From: Paenibacillus aceris
GTDB lineage: Bacteria > Bacillota > Bacilli > Paenibacillales > NBRC-103111
DNA: 64,000 nt
Direction of reading: 5' to 3'
Assembly: GCF_017874035.1 (NCBI RefSeq)
Contig: NZ_JAGGKV010000004.1
Coordinates: 310,001-374,000, forward strand
A program made the translations under genes and the position numbers. The notes beneath the pieces were generated by a model, which had not been told where the DNA came from, made no database searches, and saw only the letters and a program-made list of their open reading frames with translations. Of the stretch, positions 44,904 to 54,038 are shown one piece after another; position 1 is the first letter of the stretch, and each line of letters starts with the position of its first letter.

Positions 44904-47471
44904 TTATTTCTTGGCTTGTTGCAACATTTTTATGAGTACCGTCACGGCCTCTGCCCGTGTAGCTGTATTCGCAGGCTCAAACTTGTTACCGCTGCGTCCG
45001 TCGATAATGCCCAATAAGCGAACACTTTCAACATCGCCTTTCGCCCATGCCGGGATATCTTCATCATCGGCAAAGCCGGTTGCCAGCGGCGATGCTGGCG
45101 CCGTACGTAAAGCAGCTGAGATCATGGACACCATCTCCACGCGGGAAATCCTGTTGTCCGGCCGGAAGGTTTGATCTTCGTAGCCTTCAATGACACCCAT
45201 GTCTACCGCTTGAGACACCGCTGTTTCAGCCCAAACAGGGATCTGCTGCTTATCTGTAAAGTCAAATGTTTTACCTATTTTTTCCGCTTTCAGCGCATTC
45301 ATCAGCATGACTACAAATTCAGCTCTTGTAACTGGATCATTCGGTTTAAACGTTCCATCCGGATAACCGCTGATGATGTTCTGTGCTACAGCTTTCTTGA
45401 TGTCCTGTTCCGCCCAGTGTCCAGCCGTATCCAGGAAGGAAGCTTCCGTGCTTTCAGGACTTTTCGGTTTGTCCACTGCAAATACGGCAAACTTCGTAAA
45501 ATGTTCTACTTCTACTGTTATTTTGTTATCGCTGACGGTTCCGCCGATTTCAATCCAGGCTTTTTTGGTTTCGTCGTAGTAAAAAACGGACGGCTGCTGA
45601 ATTGGACCTAACTTGGCAGGATCAAACAAGAGAGAGATACTTACCGGCTTGTTGAAGTTTTGCATGAAATTTTTCAATATCTCAAAAACAGAACTGACAA
45701 GCTTGCTGCTATCGCTAACCAATCCACTCACATCTTTTAATGCCTCTCCCGTTAAGTGAAGCTCTTGACTCGTTGCTCCCTCAGGTATGGTAATCCATAT
45801 GGCGTCTTTCCAACTTACGCTGTGTTTACTGCCTGCTGGAACCGTTACATCCAGCTTGTCGGGTATGGACGGCGAACCCGAAATCGAACCCGAGCTCGAG
45901 CTCGAACCTGAACCCGATGAGCTACTTGGGGAGTTGGTCTGAATAGTCTTGCTTAGCCCAATGCTCTCATTACCTGCAGCGTCTATCGCTGTAACACTAA
46001 ACGTGTAAGTCGTACCCTCTGTAAGAGAACTGAGATTAAAGGAATAGACGTTACCGGTAACCGAGGAATAGACGACATTAGAAACGGAAGCATAGACTCC
46101 GTTAGTAACCGAAGCATAGACGTTTCCAACCACCGTGCCTCTTCCTGTATCATAAATACGGTATTGCTTCACTCCGATATTGTCTTTCGCTTCTGGCCAA
46201 CTTAAGGTTAGGCTATTCTGTCCAACGTTCGCAGCACCAAGCGTACTGCCTTGCGGCCACACCGGAGCTTCATTGTCTGGTGCTTGCGTCTTGAGTTGAA
46301 TAGCTTGAGTCCCCACAGTTCCAAACCAGTTCTTGATTGTATTAAAATCGTTGGAAAAGGCTAAGGACAGTAAAAGCATGATTCTGGCATGCTGTGGATT
46401 TAGGCTGTCTCCAGCAATAATTCCGTTGCCACCGCCTGGATACATCGTGCCTGAACCCGTTCTTGTCGTTGTGACGAAAATGACACCTTGTTTGATGGCA
46501 TTGCTACGCGCTGTGCTCATCTTCGATGAAATGCCGCCTGCGCCCGTACCAGCGGTCACAATCCCCTTGGCGCCTTCTAGGGCAAATCCTTTGATAGCGC
46601 CGGCTGAACTGTCTTGATAACCATAAACAATTTCAACGGCTGGAAGCTTATCCTTCGTAATTGTCTTCAGGTCGAATGGGGTCGCCCAATCGGCTCGGCC
46701 TGCTTTAAACCGTTTCGCAGTCGTACGATAAATACGTATGTTGGTCTCGTCAATATAACCAAGTGCACCGAGAATCGGCGTTTCAAATGTGTCCATGCGT
46801 TGTGCGTTCGTTTTGGTTACTTCTCTTGCCGCTTGAATGATGTCATTCAGCATGACAACTGTGCCGAATGATTTCGTTTTACCGCTGCCCGCAAGCTTAA
46901 TGGCATTATACAGATTCGCTGGACCATCGGTTCCGATGACGTCCCATGGTCTCATAGCGCCCGTTACAACTACCGGCTTTTCGCTTCTTACCGTGAGGTC
47001 AAGAAAATAAGCGATTTCTTCCATGGTATCCGTACCGGTAGTAACGACCACACCGTCATATACTTCTAATGCCTGGTCTACGGCAAGTGAAAGGTCGTAC
47101 AAATCGCCCATCGAATAGCTGCCTGATCCTTTATTTCCGAATTGATAACTGTTCACATTGGCAATTTTGTTTTTATTCGGCAGTTGATTTATAAGGTCAG
47201 ACATCAGATACGTTCCCGCTTGATAGTTTTGAAAACTCGTTGCATCCTTTGCTTTACCCGCCAACGTTCCACCGGTCGCGATCACAACGACGTTAGGTAG
47301 TTGAGGATCTCTGCTGTCAGATAGCGGGGGAATTGGAAATGAAGTTCCCGAAGGTTCCGCCGCACCCGCATTGGAAGGATGAATAAACAAAACGGCGATT
47401 AAGAGTACCAGAGACAAGAAAAGGAGTGGGATTAGGCTTCTTTTGAGAATTGGATGATAGAAATAGTTCAT
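44904..47471 (-). CDS. Surface-anchored L-asparaginase with FN3 and SLH domains
   Basis: Secreted multi-domain protein of 855 aa. A signal segment at 10-32 is followed by a type II asparaginase domain (about 50-390) with the catalytic Thr in ATGGTLAG, the Thr-Asp pair in TTGTDTMEE and the Lys in EVTKTN. Next come an FN3 domain (about 400-510) containing a short tandem repeat, a Ser-rich linker, a ZU5-like segment (to about 665) and three SLH domains (HWAEQDIKKAVAQNIISGYP; VWAETAVSQAVDMGVIEGYE; a third ending ATRAEAVTVLIKML). It hydrolyses asparagine to aspartate and ammonia outside the cell while held on the wall. It lies 21 bp after its shorter paralogue, in one operon. Confidence 0.92.
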   Translation of the reverse strand: MNYFYHPILKRSLIPLLFLSLVLLIAVLFIHPSNAGAAEPSGTSFPIPPLSDSRDPQLPNVVVIATGGTLAGKAKDATSFQNYQAGTYLMSDLINQLPNKNKIANVNSYQFGNKGSGSYSMGDLYDLSLAVDQALEVYDGVVVTTGTDTMEEIAYFLDLTVRSEKPVVVTGAMRPWDVIGTDGPANLYNAIKLAGSGKTKSFGTVVMLNDIIQAAREVTKTNAQRMDTFETPILGALGYIDETNIRIYRTTAKRFKAGRADWATPFDLKTITKDKLPAVEIVYGYQDSSAGAIKGFALEGAKGIVTAGTGAGGISSKMSTARSNAIKQGVIFVTTTRTGSGTMYPGGGNGIIAGDSLNPQHARIMLLLSLAFSNDFNTIKNWFGTVGTQAIQLKTQAPDNEAPVWPQGSTLGAANVGQNSLTLSWPEAKDNIGVKQYRIYDTGRGTVVGNVYASVTNGVYASVSNVVYSSVTGNVYSFNLSSLTEGTTYTFSVTAIDAAGNESIGLSKTIQTNSPSSSSGSGSSSSSGSISGSPSIPDKLDVTVPAGSKHSVSWKDAIWITIPEGATSQELHLTGEALKDVSGLVSDSSKLVSSVFEILKNFMQNFNKPVSISLLFDPAKLGPIQQPSVFYYDETKKAWIEIGGTVSDNKITVEVEHFTKFAVFAVDKPKSPESTEASFLDTAGHWAEQDIKKAVAQNIISGYPDGTFKPNDPVTRAEFVVMLMNALKAEKIGKTFDFTDKQQIPVWAETAVSQAVDMGVIEGYEDQTFRPDNRISRVEMVSMISAALRTAPASPLATGFADDEDIPAWAKGDVESVRLLGIIDGRSGNKFEPANTATRAEAVTVLIKMLQQAKK
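46041..46121 (-). repeat. 24-bp tandem repeat inside the FN3 domain
   Basis: Three full 24-bp units plus a partial one, coding VYASVTNG, VYASVSNV, VYSSVTGN and VYS. They extend a strand-loop of the FN3 domain in frame. The shorter paralogue has no FN3 and no repeat. Confidence 0.7.
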
Positions 47472-47492
47472 TAAACCTTACCTCCCGCTGAA

Positions 47493-48662
47493 TTATGATG
47501 CCTCTTCCACATCTTGCGTACCATAAGTGCCAAACCAACCTTTAATCACGTTAAAGTCGCTTGAAAAAGCTATCGAAAGTAGAAGCATTATTCTGGCATG
47601 CTGTGCATTAAGACTATCCCCAGCGATAATGCCGTTACTTGAACTAGGGTACATAGTACCTGAGCCAGTTCGTGTCGTTGTTACGAAAATCACACCTTGC
47701 TTGATAGCATTACTGCGTGCTGCGCTCATCTTCGACGAGATGCCGCCTGCACCTGTACCAGCAGTCACAATCCCTTTGACGCCATCGGCTACCATTCCGT
47801 TAATCGCACCGCCTCCAGCATCTTGATACGCATAAGCGATTTCTACTGCTGGGAGCTTATCCTTCGTAATCGTCTTCAGGTCATATGGAGTCGCCCAGTC
47901 AGCTTCACCTGCTTTAAGCGCTCTAGCTGTCGCACGGTAGATACTTATATTCGTTTCATCGATGTAACCAAGCGCACCAAGGATTGGCGTTTCAAAAGTG
48001 TCCATGCGGTGAGCGTTCGTTTTGGTTACTTCTCTTGCTGCTTGAATGGTATCATTCAGCATAAGGACAGTCCCAAACGATTTCGTCTTTCCACTGCCTG
48101 CAAGCTTAATAGCGTTATACAGGTTAGCTGGTCCATCCGTTCCGATAACATCCCAAGGTCTCATGGCACCTGTGACGACTACCGGCTTTTCACTTCTCAC
48201 CGTGAGGTCAAGGAAATAGGCGATTTCTTCCATCGTGTCCGTCCCGGAAGTAACGACCACGCCATCATATACTTCTAATGCTTGATCTACGGCAAGTGAA
48301 AGGTCGTACAAGTCTCCCATTGAATAGCTGCCTGATCCTTTGTTTCCAAATTGATAGGTATTCACATTAGCAATCTTATCTTTATTAGGCAATTGATTTA
48401 CCAAATCAGACATCAGATACGTTCCTGCTTGATAAGTTTGAAAACTCGTTGCATCCGTTGCTTTACCTGCCAACGTTCCACCGGTTGCGATCACGACAAC
48501 GTTAGGCAGTTGAGGATTCCTGCTGTCAGATAGCGGAGGGATTGCCGCAGCCGCGCTTGCAGAGGTTGGATTCATAAATACCAACATCATGCTGAAGAGA
48601 GCCATGACAAGCAATGGGATGAGGATCTTTTTGCTGAACTTACTTTCGTGAATAAATGCCAT
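47493..48662 (-). CDS. Secreted L-asparaginase, type II
   Basis: Secreted enzyme of 389 aa turning L-asparagine into aspartate and ammonia. Signal peptide at 10-38, ending near the SASAAAA stretch. The catalytic residues match those of its neighbour: Thr in ATGGTLAG, Thr-Asp in TSGTDTMEE and Lys in EVTKTN. It lacks FN3 and SLH parts and ends just after the asparaginase domain, so it should be released. Over the shared domain the two proteins differ at only a small share of positions, showing recent tandem duplication. The start ATG has GGAGG. The promoter lies just upstream. Confidence 0.93.
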   Translation of the reverse strand: MAFIHESKFSKKILIPLLVMALFSMMLVFMNPTSASAAAAIPPLSDSRNPQLPNVVVIATGGTLAGKATDATSFQTYQAGTYLMSDLVNQLPNKDKIANVNTYQFGNKGSGSYSMGDLYDLSLAVDQALEVYDGVVVTSGTDTMEEIAYFLDLTVRSEKPVVVTGAMRPWDVIGTDGPANLYNAIKLAGSGKTKSFGTVLMLNDTIQAAREVTKTNAHRMDTFETPILGALGYIDETNISIYRATARALKAGEADWATPYDLKTITKDKLPAVEIAYAYQDAGGGAINGMVADGVKGIVTAGTGAGGISSKMSAARSNAIKQGVIFVTTTRTGSGTMYPSSSNGIIAGDSLNAQHARIMLLLSIAFSSDFNVIKGWFGTYGTQDVEEAS

Positions 48663-49015
48663 GTAAGAAAACCTCCATTATTATGTATTTTTTCGAAAAT
48701 TAAAACGTTTAAACATAATTGAATTCTATTAAATGTTATATTATTTATCAAATACATAACATAATGATTAAAACGTTTACATTAATAATTATCGATGAAT
48801 TCCTCATGATATTGCTATATTATCTATCTATTTAATATTTAGTTTACCAAGGAAAATTTGGTATTTTAGAGATAAAACACAATAATATAACACATACATA
48901 TCATAAACCTAACACCAACTCACGGCCGTTCGGACAGCCCGGCAACATGAAGAAAGGACTTGTTTTTCCTCGGAAGTAAAGGAATAATGAGAGAGTATCC
49001 CATCTTAATAAGGCG
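48663..49015 (-). promoter_or_regulatory. AT-rich promoter region of the asparaginase operon with two cre-like boxes
   Basis: TTGATA (48746-48751), a 17-bp spacer and TAGAAT (48723-48728) on the minus strand. Two near-identical sites with the core TTAAAACGTTTA flank it: 48768-48781 upstream of the -35 and 48700-48713 just after the start site. Each matches the cre consensus except at one or two outer positions, so CcpA or another LacI-family protein may bind both. The rest of this 350-bp stretch is AT-rich with no gene. Confidence 0.55.
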
Positions 49016-49024
49016 GTGTTCGAA

Positions 49025-49708
49025 TTGGTTCAATTGGGCTCAGGCATCACAACCATTCAGCTAGGTGCAGCAAACAACAGCAATCCGTTCATTCCGACTG
49101 TCCTGTGGGACGATCAAGATGTCATTCTCTTCGATACCGGCATCCCCGGCCAACTAGAGCTGATTCGTGCCGCGTTCCAGGAATCGTCGATTCCTTTCGA
49201 GAAGTTGACCAAAATTATCATAACCCACCAAGACATGGACCATATCGGCAGCCTTCCGGCTCTGGTTCAAGCCTTTGGAGACCAAGTCCAAGTGCTGGCC
49301 CACGAAACAGCCGTGCCGTACTTGGCTGGGGAAATCCCGCTCGTCAAGAGCAAAAGGCTTGCCCCCGCTGTCAAGGTTGACGTTGCCCTGCGGGACGGCG
49401 ATATCCTTCCGTTTGCCGGCGGCATTCGAGTTATCTATACGCCAGGCCACACGCCGGACCATACCTCCTACTACCATATCCCGAGCAAAACCTTAATCGC
49501 AGGCGATGCTCTCACGTCGAAGGATGGCGTTCTGCAGTCCTATAACCCGGCCTACACACCGGATCAGAACACGGCACTGGCTTCCATTGCTAAGTTCCAA
49601 GAGCTGGAGCTCGAAGCGATCATCACATTCCACGGCGGCGTCTGCACGGACAACCTGCAAGAGCGTCTGCAAGAAATTGTGACTGCCGGACCGGTAGTGA
49701 ATAGCTAA
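49025..49708 (+). CDS. Metallo-beta-lactamase-fold hydrolase
   Basis: Cytoplasmic hydrolase of 227 aa with two metal-site clusters: THQDMDHIGS (HxDxDH), HETAVPYL, TPGHTPDHTSYY, GDAL and a final FHGG. These fit the glyoxalase II-like/lactonase group; the substrate is not clear. I use the TTG at 49025, six bases after AAGGCGGTG, in place of the GTG inside that SD. It is a single gene closed by a strong terminator. Confidence 0.9.
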   Translation: MVQLGSGITTIQLGAANNSNPFIPTVLWDDQDVILFDTGIPGQLELIRAAFQESSIPFEKLTKIIITHQDMDHIGSLPALVQAFGDQVQVLAHETAVPYLAGEIPLVKSKRLAPAVKVDVALRDGDILPFAGGIRVIYTPGHTPDHTSYYHIPSKTLIAGDALTSKDGVLQSYNPAYTPDQNTALASIAKFQELELEAIITFHGGVCTDNLQERLQEIVTAGPVVNS

Positions 49709-49725
49709 TTAACGTTACCAGAAAA

Positions 49726-49769
49726 AAATAACCTCCAATCCACTTCATTCGTGGACTTGGAGGTTATTT
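49726..49769. terminator. Bidirectional terminator
   Basis: AAATAACCTCCAA..CCAC pairs with GTGG..TTGGAGGTTATTT with one bulge. It serves the convergent hydrolase (plus) and glycosidase (minus) genes. Confidence 0.85.
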
Positions 49770-49780
49770 CATTCGATTTC

Positions 49781-52390
49781 TTAGCCATAAATCTGCAGAT
49801 CATGAATGGACCAATAATTCCCTGCTTTCATTGTCTGGACAATCTTTATAAATCTTGCAAACTGAGGACTAAAACGGATGTCTAGTACGCTTGAGCCAGT
49901 ACCGGATGCAACCGCTTGAGACCAATGATTCCCATCCGTAGACACATATACCTCATATTTTCTTGGATAATCATTAGGCGAGCCCTCGCACCTGAGCAAT
50001 ATACGGTTGATCGTGTACGCAGTTTTCATATCCACTTGATAAAATTGCCCGGGAGCTTGAGCGACACCTGTGTCCCAACGACTATACATGTTGCCATCGA
50101 TCGCACCCTGAGGTTTACCTGAACTGCTGGTAGCCTCCCATCCCGTTCGATCCAGAGCCACACTATCTGTTGCGGTTGCAGCTGCTGGTTGTGAAATCTC
50201 ATTTGTACCTGAAAGTCTAATCTGATACAGATATTGGTCTCCTATCAACGTACTCGTATCTACAAACTCAGTACCTTGCACTCGCTCAGCAATCACTTCG
50301 TAGCTGTCCTCACCCGCACCTGGTTTACGTAAAATATCGTAACTGGTTGCTCCCTCAGATTCTTTCCAGCTTAGCTCAATCGCATGATTCGGCGCGGGCT
50401 TAGCTTCAATCCACGCTGGTGCAATTGGCTTCACCCTATCGGTTCGCGTCAGGATATACTGTACGGCTTCACCCGGACCTAGCGTTTCCTTGAATGCTAA
50501 CTCAGGCGCTGCCTGCAATCCGCTTACATAGGTACGAGCCGTCTCATAAGTATCACCCGCTCCGAACCTTTCACCCTCGAACATGGCAGATTCAGGCATC
50601 GTTACTTTGACTTCTATCGTTTGCGTACTCGATTCAAAATTTACGAAGTTAAGCAAAATCTTATCCGATTTCCCTCCTGAGCCTGGAAGTGCGGGTAAAG
50701 CCGACGTGTCTACTCCCCGAAAATAAACAAGCTTATCCGAGAGCTCCGACTTATTGGTTAGTTCGTATATTAGCGGCTTTCCATGCGTCGCATAGGCTAG
50801 ATTTAAACGCCGCATCACCCCGACTCGCGTATCATTCTCCAGTAAATTCTTATGAATCTTCATCTGTGCGGGGTTTTGTGCATTCAAATCAATCCCCGAC
50901 TCAAACAAGGCATATTGCGGGTAAAATGCCGCATGCTGCATAAACATATCGGCATAACCGATATGAGCTCGCATAATGCGATCAAAGACGGCCGATTGCG
51001 GCTCTGCCGCGCCATATTCTTTTGGATCCTTATGACTATCCGAAGTTCCGTACTCCGTATTCAACATCAGCTTCTGCAGGCCATCCTCAGATCCTCCAAA
51101 GGTTCGCAGATTCTCCACAAAACTTCCATCCTTATTGTTTACGTAAGAGGTCCCATACGCATGTCCATTCGTTACATCTGTCATCTCTTCAAGCTCCATC
51201 CGCTGATTCGGATCGCCTTCCCAGCCATCAGGATCCCCGCAACTAAATCTTCCTGATGAGTTTTGATTTCTACACGCTCTCATGCTGTACTCGGGCGCAT
51301 ATGCCCAACCTGGAGCAACTGTTTTCACATGAGGAGCCAGCTTTGGCAGGTTGGTTTTGAGCCATTGTGCAATGGCTAGATTCACGCTTTTCGATCGATT
51401 AAACAAGCCTGGTTCATTATCAATCTCATAATACTGAAACAGGGAGCCGTACTGCTTCACATAGTCCAGTAATTTGTTTTCTGCATCTGCTGGCAGTGTT
51501 CCGTCCGCTTTTAGCTTAATATTTCCTGTATGCAAATGCAGAGCTACCGCTTGTGTGTTGTAATCACGCAGCGTTTCGTAATAAGGCTTAATTGCGGAAC
51601 ATCCCTCTTTTACATCTGTGGCACAATCCACTCTCATCACGTTGCCGCTATACGCAATTCCCAGCCATTTTAATACATAGGGAAGATGCTTAACTGCTCC
51701 CTGGTCATAGTAAAATGACAAATTACTGACTTTAGTTCCAGATTCCACATATCGCCCATGAATAGGTTCTAACGCAGGTGCAGCAAGTGCATCAAGCGAG
51801 AGATAGTCCCATTTCCACCAAAGAAATTTATTCTCATCTGACTTACAATACAAACAGCCGACGGCTGACAGCTTCAATTCGTTATTTCCCAGCTGCAGCT
51901 GCTCCTTAGGAATATAAAGCTCATATAATTTCTTATATGCGTAGGTGCTAGTCGTCCCTCCCACTCCTGCAATCTGGATGATACCCGAAAGCATTTTGTT
52001 GGAAAACACCGCCATTTGAGGAACAGACTTATACGCATCCAAAATTTTCACTCGGAAATGAACCCCATATTCAGGTATTTCAGCTAATGAATAGTTGATC
52101 GACAATGTAGGATTTAACGATTTATTAAGACCTTGCGGCAGCGAGTTCCAAATCTCCGGCTGCTTTAAGTCGGCTGACACGGTATAACTGATCTGTCCTG
52201 CGCTCTCTTTTCCAAACTCCGAATAGGAATCATTTGGTTTGCCTAGCATCCAGATCTGATTGCCGATCTGATTGGATTCTGTCATCACCTTTACTAACTC
52301 TGTTTTTGCAGATGCACCGTAATTACTCGAGGCCGAAATCAGGATCAGTAAGATCAATAAGGCCGATGGCACAATCACATATCTCATCAT
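49781..52390 (-). CDS. Secreted clan GH-A glycosidase with FN3 and F5/8C domains
   Basis: Secreted protein of 869 aa with an N-terminal signal segment (residues 5-25). An N-terminal beta-sandwich (about 40-215; YIPKEQLQLGNNELKLSAVG) resembles those of polysaccharide lyases and hydrolases. A TIM-barrel part (about 215-580) has the acid/base Glu in YYEIDNEPGLFN and a nucleophile candidate in LMLNTEYGTSD, as in clan GH-A. I cannot name the family. An FN3 domain (about 630-725) and an F5/8C carbohydrate-binding domain (about 730-869; GNHWSQAVAS, YWSIHDLQIYG) follow. It lies 19 bp after the GH26 mannanase gene, in one operon, so it probably attacks a mannan-like or the cell's own polysaccharide. 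Confidence 0.75.
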   Translation of the reverse strand: MMRYVIVPSALLILLILISASSNYGASAKTELVKVMTESNQIGNQIWMLGKPNDSYSEFGKESAGQISYTVSADLKQPEIWNSLPQGLNKSLNPTLSINYSLAEIPEYGVHFRVKILDAYKSVPQMAVFSNKMLSGIIQIAGVGGTTSTYAYKKLYELYIPKEQLQLGNNELKLSAVGCLYCKSDENKFLWWKWDYLSLDALAAPALEPIHGRYVESGTKVSNLSFYYDQGAVKHLPYVLKWLGIAYSGNVMRVDCATDVKEGCSAIKPYYETLRDYNTQAVALHLHTGNIKLKADGTLPADAENKLLDYVKQYGSLFQYYEIDNEPGLFNRSKSVNLAIAQWLKTNLPKLAPHVKTVAPGWAYAPEYSMRACRNQNSSGRFSCGDPDGWEGDPNQRMELEEMTDVTNGHAYGTSYVNNKDGSFVENLRTFGGSEDGLQKLMLNTEYGTSDSHKDPKEYGAAEPQSAVFDRIMRAHIGYADMFMQHAAFYPQYALFESGIDLNAQNPAQMKIHKNLLENDTRVGVMRRLNLAYATHGKPLIYELTNKSELSDKLVYFRGVDTSALPALPGSGGKSDKILLNFVNFESSTQTIEVKVTMPESAMFEGERFGAGDTYETARTYVSGLQAAPELAFKETLGPGEAVQYILTRTDRVKPIAPAWIEAKPAPNHAIELSWKESEGATSYDILRKPGAGEDSYEVIAERVQGTEFVDTSTLIGDQYLYQIRLSGTNEISQPAAATATDSVALDRTGWEATSSSGKPQGAIDGNMYSRWDTGVAQAPGQFYQVDMKTAYTINRILLRCEGSPNDYPRKYEVYVSTDGNHWSQAVASGTGSSVLDIRFSPQFARFIKIVQTMKAGNYWSIHDLQIYG

Positions 52391-52409
52391 GTTAGATACC
52401 TCTCAACCT

Positions 52410-53906
52410 TCAAGGAAGTAATAGGGCATTTGCTGGAATAATTTCTTTTGCTTGGGACGGACTCGTCCACATCATTTTCGCAGCGGCACCATTCAGATTA
52501 TCATAATACTCAACCTTCAAATCAACCGGTACGCCTGCGTTAAGTGCAATGGCTCCAGTACGTTCCGTCCAACTTTGATTAACCCAACTATCAATAACCA
52601 GTTTACCATTCACCCAAACTCGAATCCCATCATCACTTAGGGTAGATATCTGATAAGTTTCCGTATATGCGGGTACGAGCTTCCCCGTCCATCTCACCGA
52701 GAACGTATCTGCTTGCATAGATGGAAAAGGTGCTGAGCTCAACCAATTGAAATCGATCTTGGCATCCACCCTCGTTTCCTTTAGGTCGGTCAAATCCTTA
52801 TTATCAAAATATTCCGCTCGCAGGCCATGTTTAGTTTCTCCCCAGACTGGCTGTATTTGCGGTTGTTTAATAGGCCGAAAAGATTCTCTACTAAATATTT
52901 TCGAATTCGAGTAGAAGGTTTGAATCTCTTCTTTTTTATTATTTTCGGACAGTAACTTGCCCCATGTCATGAAATAGGCCCATTTGGGTTGTTCTTTCAA
53001 TATAGCGGCACTTGGCAGCTCACCATTCTCCCCTATCGCCACAGGCTTGCCATCCGCCAACTGGACTATTTTCTTATAATAATCCGGATGGTAATCATTA
53101 TCATAAATATCCACCGCGAGAACATCCACTTTATTTTCTCCTGGATATGTGGCCGTATAAGGGTCGGCATTGGCATTCGGCGCATTCGGGCTCCACACCC
53201 AAAGCAGGTTATTCAGCTTGTGCACACGCACGAAGCGATCGTACATGATATTCCACAACGATGAGAAGTTGTTCTTCTTACCCCACCAGAACCAATTCCC
53301 GTTCATTTCATGATAAGGACGCCATAAAACAGGAACTCCTGCTTCTTTCAGTTTCTCCAAGTAAACTGCCGCTTTATCCAGTTCAGCAATCAATTTCGCA
53401 TACTGGGGAGTGCCTGGCGTAACGTACTTATCAAAATCCGCTTGGCTCATTTCCTTCTGCACATTTGACCAGCACAGACACGTTCCGGGAATGTTCTGAT
53501 GGAAGGAAATGGTAATCAGGCCTCCAGCCTGATTCCATGCGATCGCACTATTCACTACCTTTTGTCTTTGCGCCGCCAATTGCCTTTCGGATTGATCCAT
53601 AACGGCACCGAATTCATAGCCATGTAGACCAGGAAATTTACCTGTCCACCCTTTTATTTGATTCGTCCACTCATCTGGACTTTCAAGGTAATCATGCTGC
53701 CCGCTAATCGTGCCCACACCCGAAACGGTATATAATTGCTGCAGCACCGTCTTAGCCTCGATCGTCGCTTGTGAATTGATAGGAACAGACGACGCATTAG
53801 CGGTGTGTGGTTGAAACAAGACATTCGGCGCTAACAAAGAAAGTAAGAACAATAAGTAAACCACCTTCTTACGTACACCCACCTCTCCCAAAATAAAAGT
53901 CACCAT
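52410..53906 (-). CDS. Secreted beta-mannanase, GH26, with PA14 domain
   Basis: Endo-mannanase of 498 aa, secreted by a signal peptide (KKVVYLLFLLSLLAPN, ending near TANA). The GH26 domain (about 45-340) has the acid/base Glu in WRPYHEMNGNWFWW and the nucleophile Glu in AIGENGELPS. A C-terminal PA14 domain (about 355-498; GLRAEYFDNKDL, LSDDGIRVWVNGKLVI) probably binds sugar. The start is uncertain: GGGAGAGGTGG lies inside the first codons, so initiation a few codons later is possible. It follows the exopolysaccharide genes after a terminator-like hairpin. Confidence 0.92.
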   Translation of the reverse strand: MVTFILGEVGVRKKVVYLLFLLSLLAPNVLFQPHTANASSVPINSQATIEAKTVLQQLYTVSGVGTISGQHDYLESPDEWTNQIKGWTGKFPGLHGYEFGAVMDQSERQLAAQRQKVVNSAIAWNQAGGLITISFHQNIPGTCLCWSNVQKEMSQADFDKYVTPGTPQYAKLIAELDKAAVYLEKLKEAGVPVLWRPYHEMNGNWFWWGKKNNFSSLWNIMYDRFVRVHKLNNLLWVWSPNAPNANADPYTATYPGENKVDVLAVDIYDNDYHPDYYKKIVQLADGKPVAIGENGELPSAAILKEQPKWAYFMTWGKLLSENNKKEEIQTFYSNSKIFSRESFRPIKQPQIQPVWGETKHGLRAEYFDNKDLTDLKETRVDAKIDFNWLSSAPFPSMQADTFSVRWTGKLVPAYTETYQISTLSDDGIRVWVNGKLVIDSWVNQSWTERTGAIALNAGVPVDLKVEYYDNLNGAAAKMMWTSPSQAKEIIPANALLLP

Positions 53907-53973
53907 CTTCTTTGAAAAATAAAATCCATATCAACAATAAATGTATTTATTTGCTATTTTTAGCTATGCCTTC

Positions 53974-54027
53974 AAACAAGGAATCGCCTTCCATTCCCCG
54001 AATCGAACAGAAGGCGGTTCTTTGTTT
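53974..54027. terminator. Long hairpin after manC
   Basis: AAACAAGGAATCGCCTTC pairs with GAAGGCGGTTCTTTGTTT over 18 positions, with two G-U pairs and an 18-nt loop. It separates the exopolysaccharide operon from the glycosidase genes. The tail is weakly T-rich. Confidence 0.65.
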
Positions 54028-54038
54028 CAAAACAAAAC

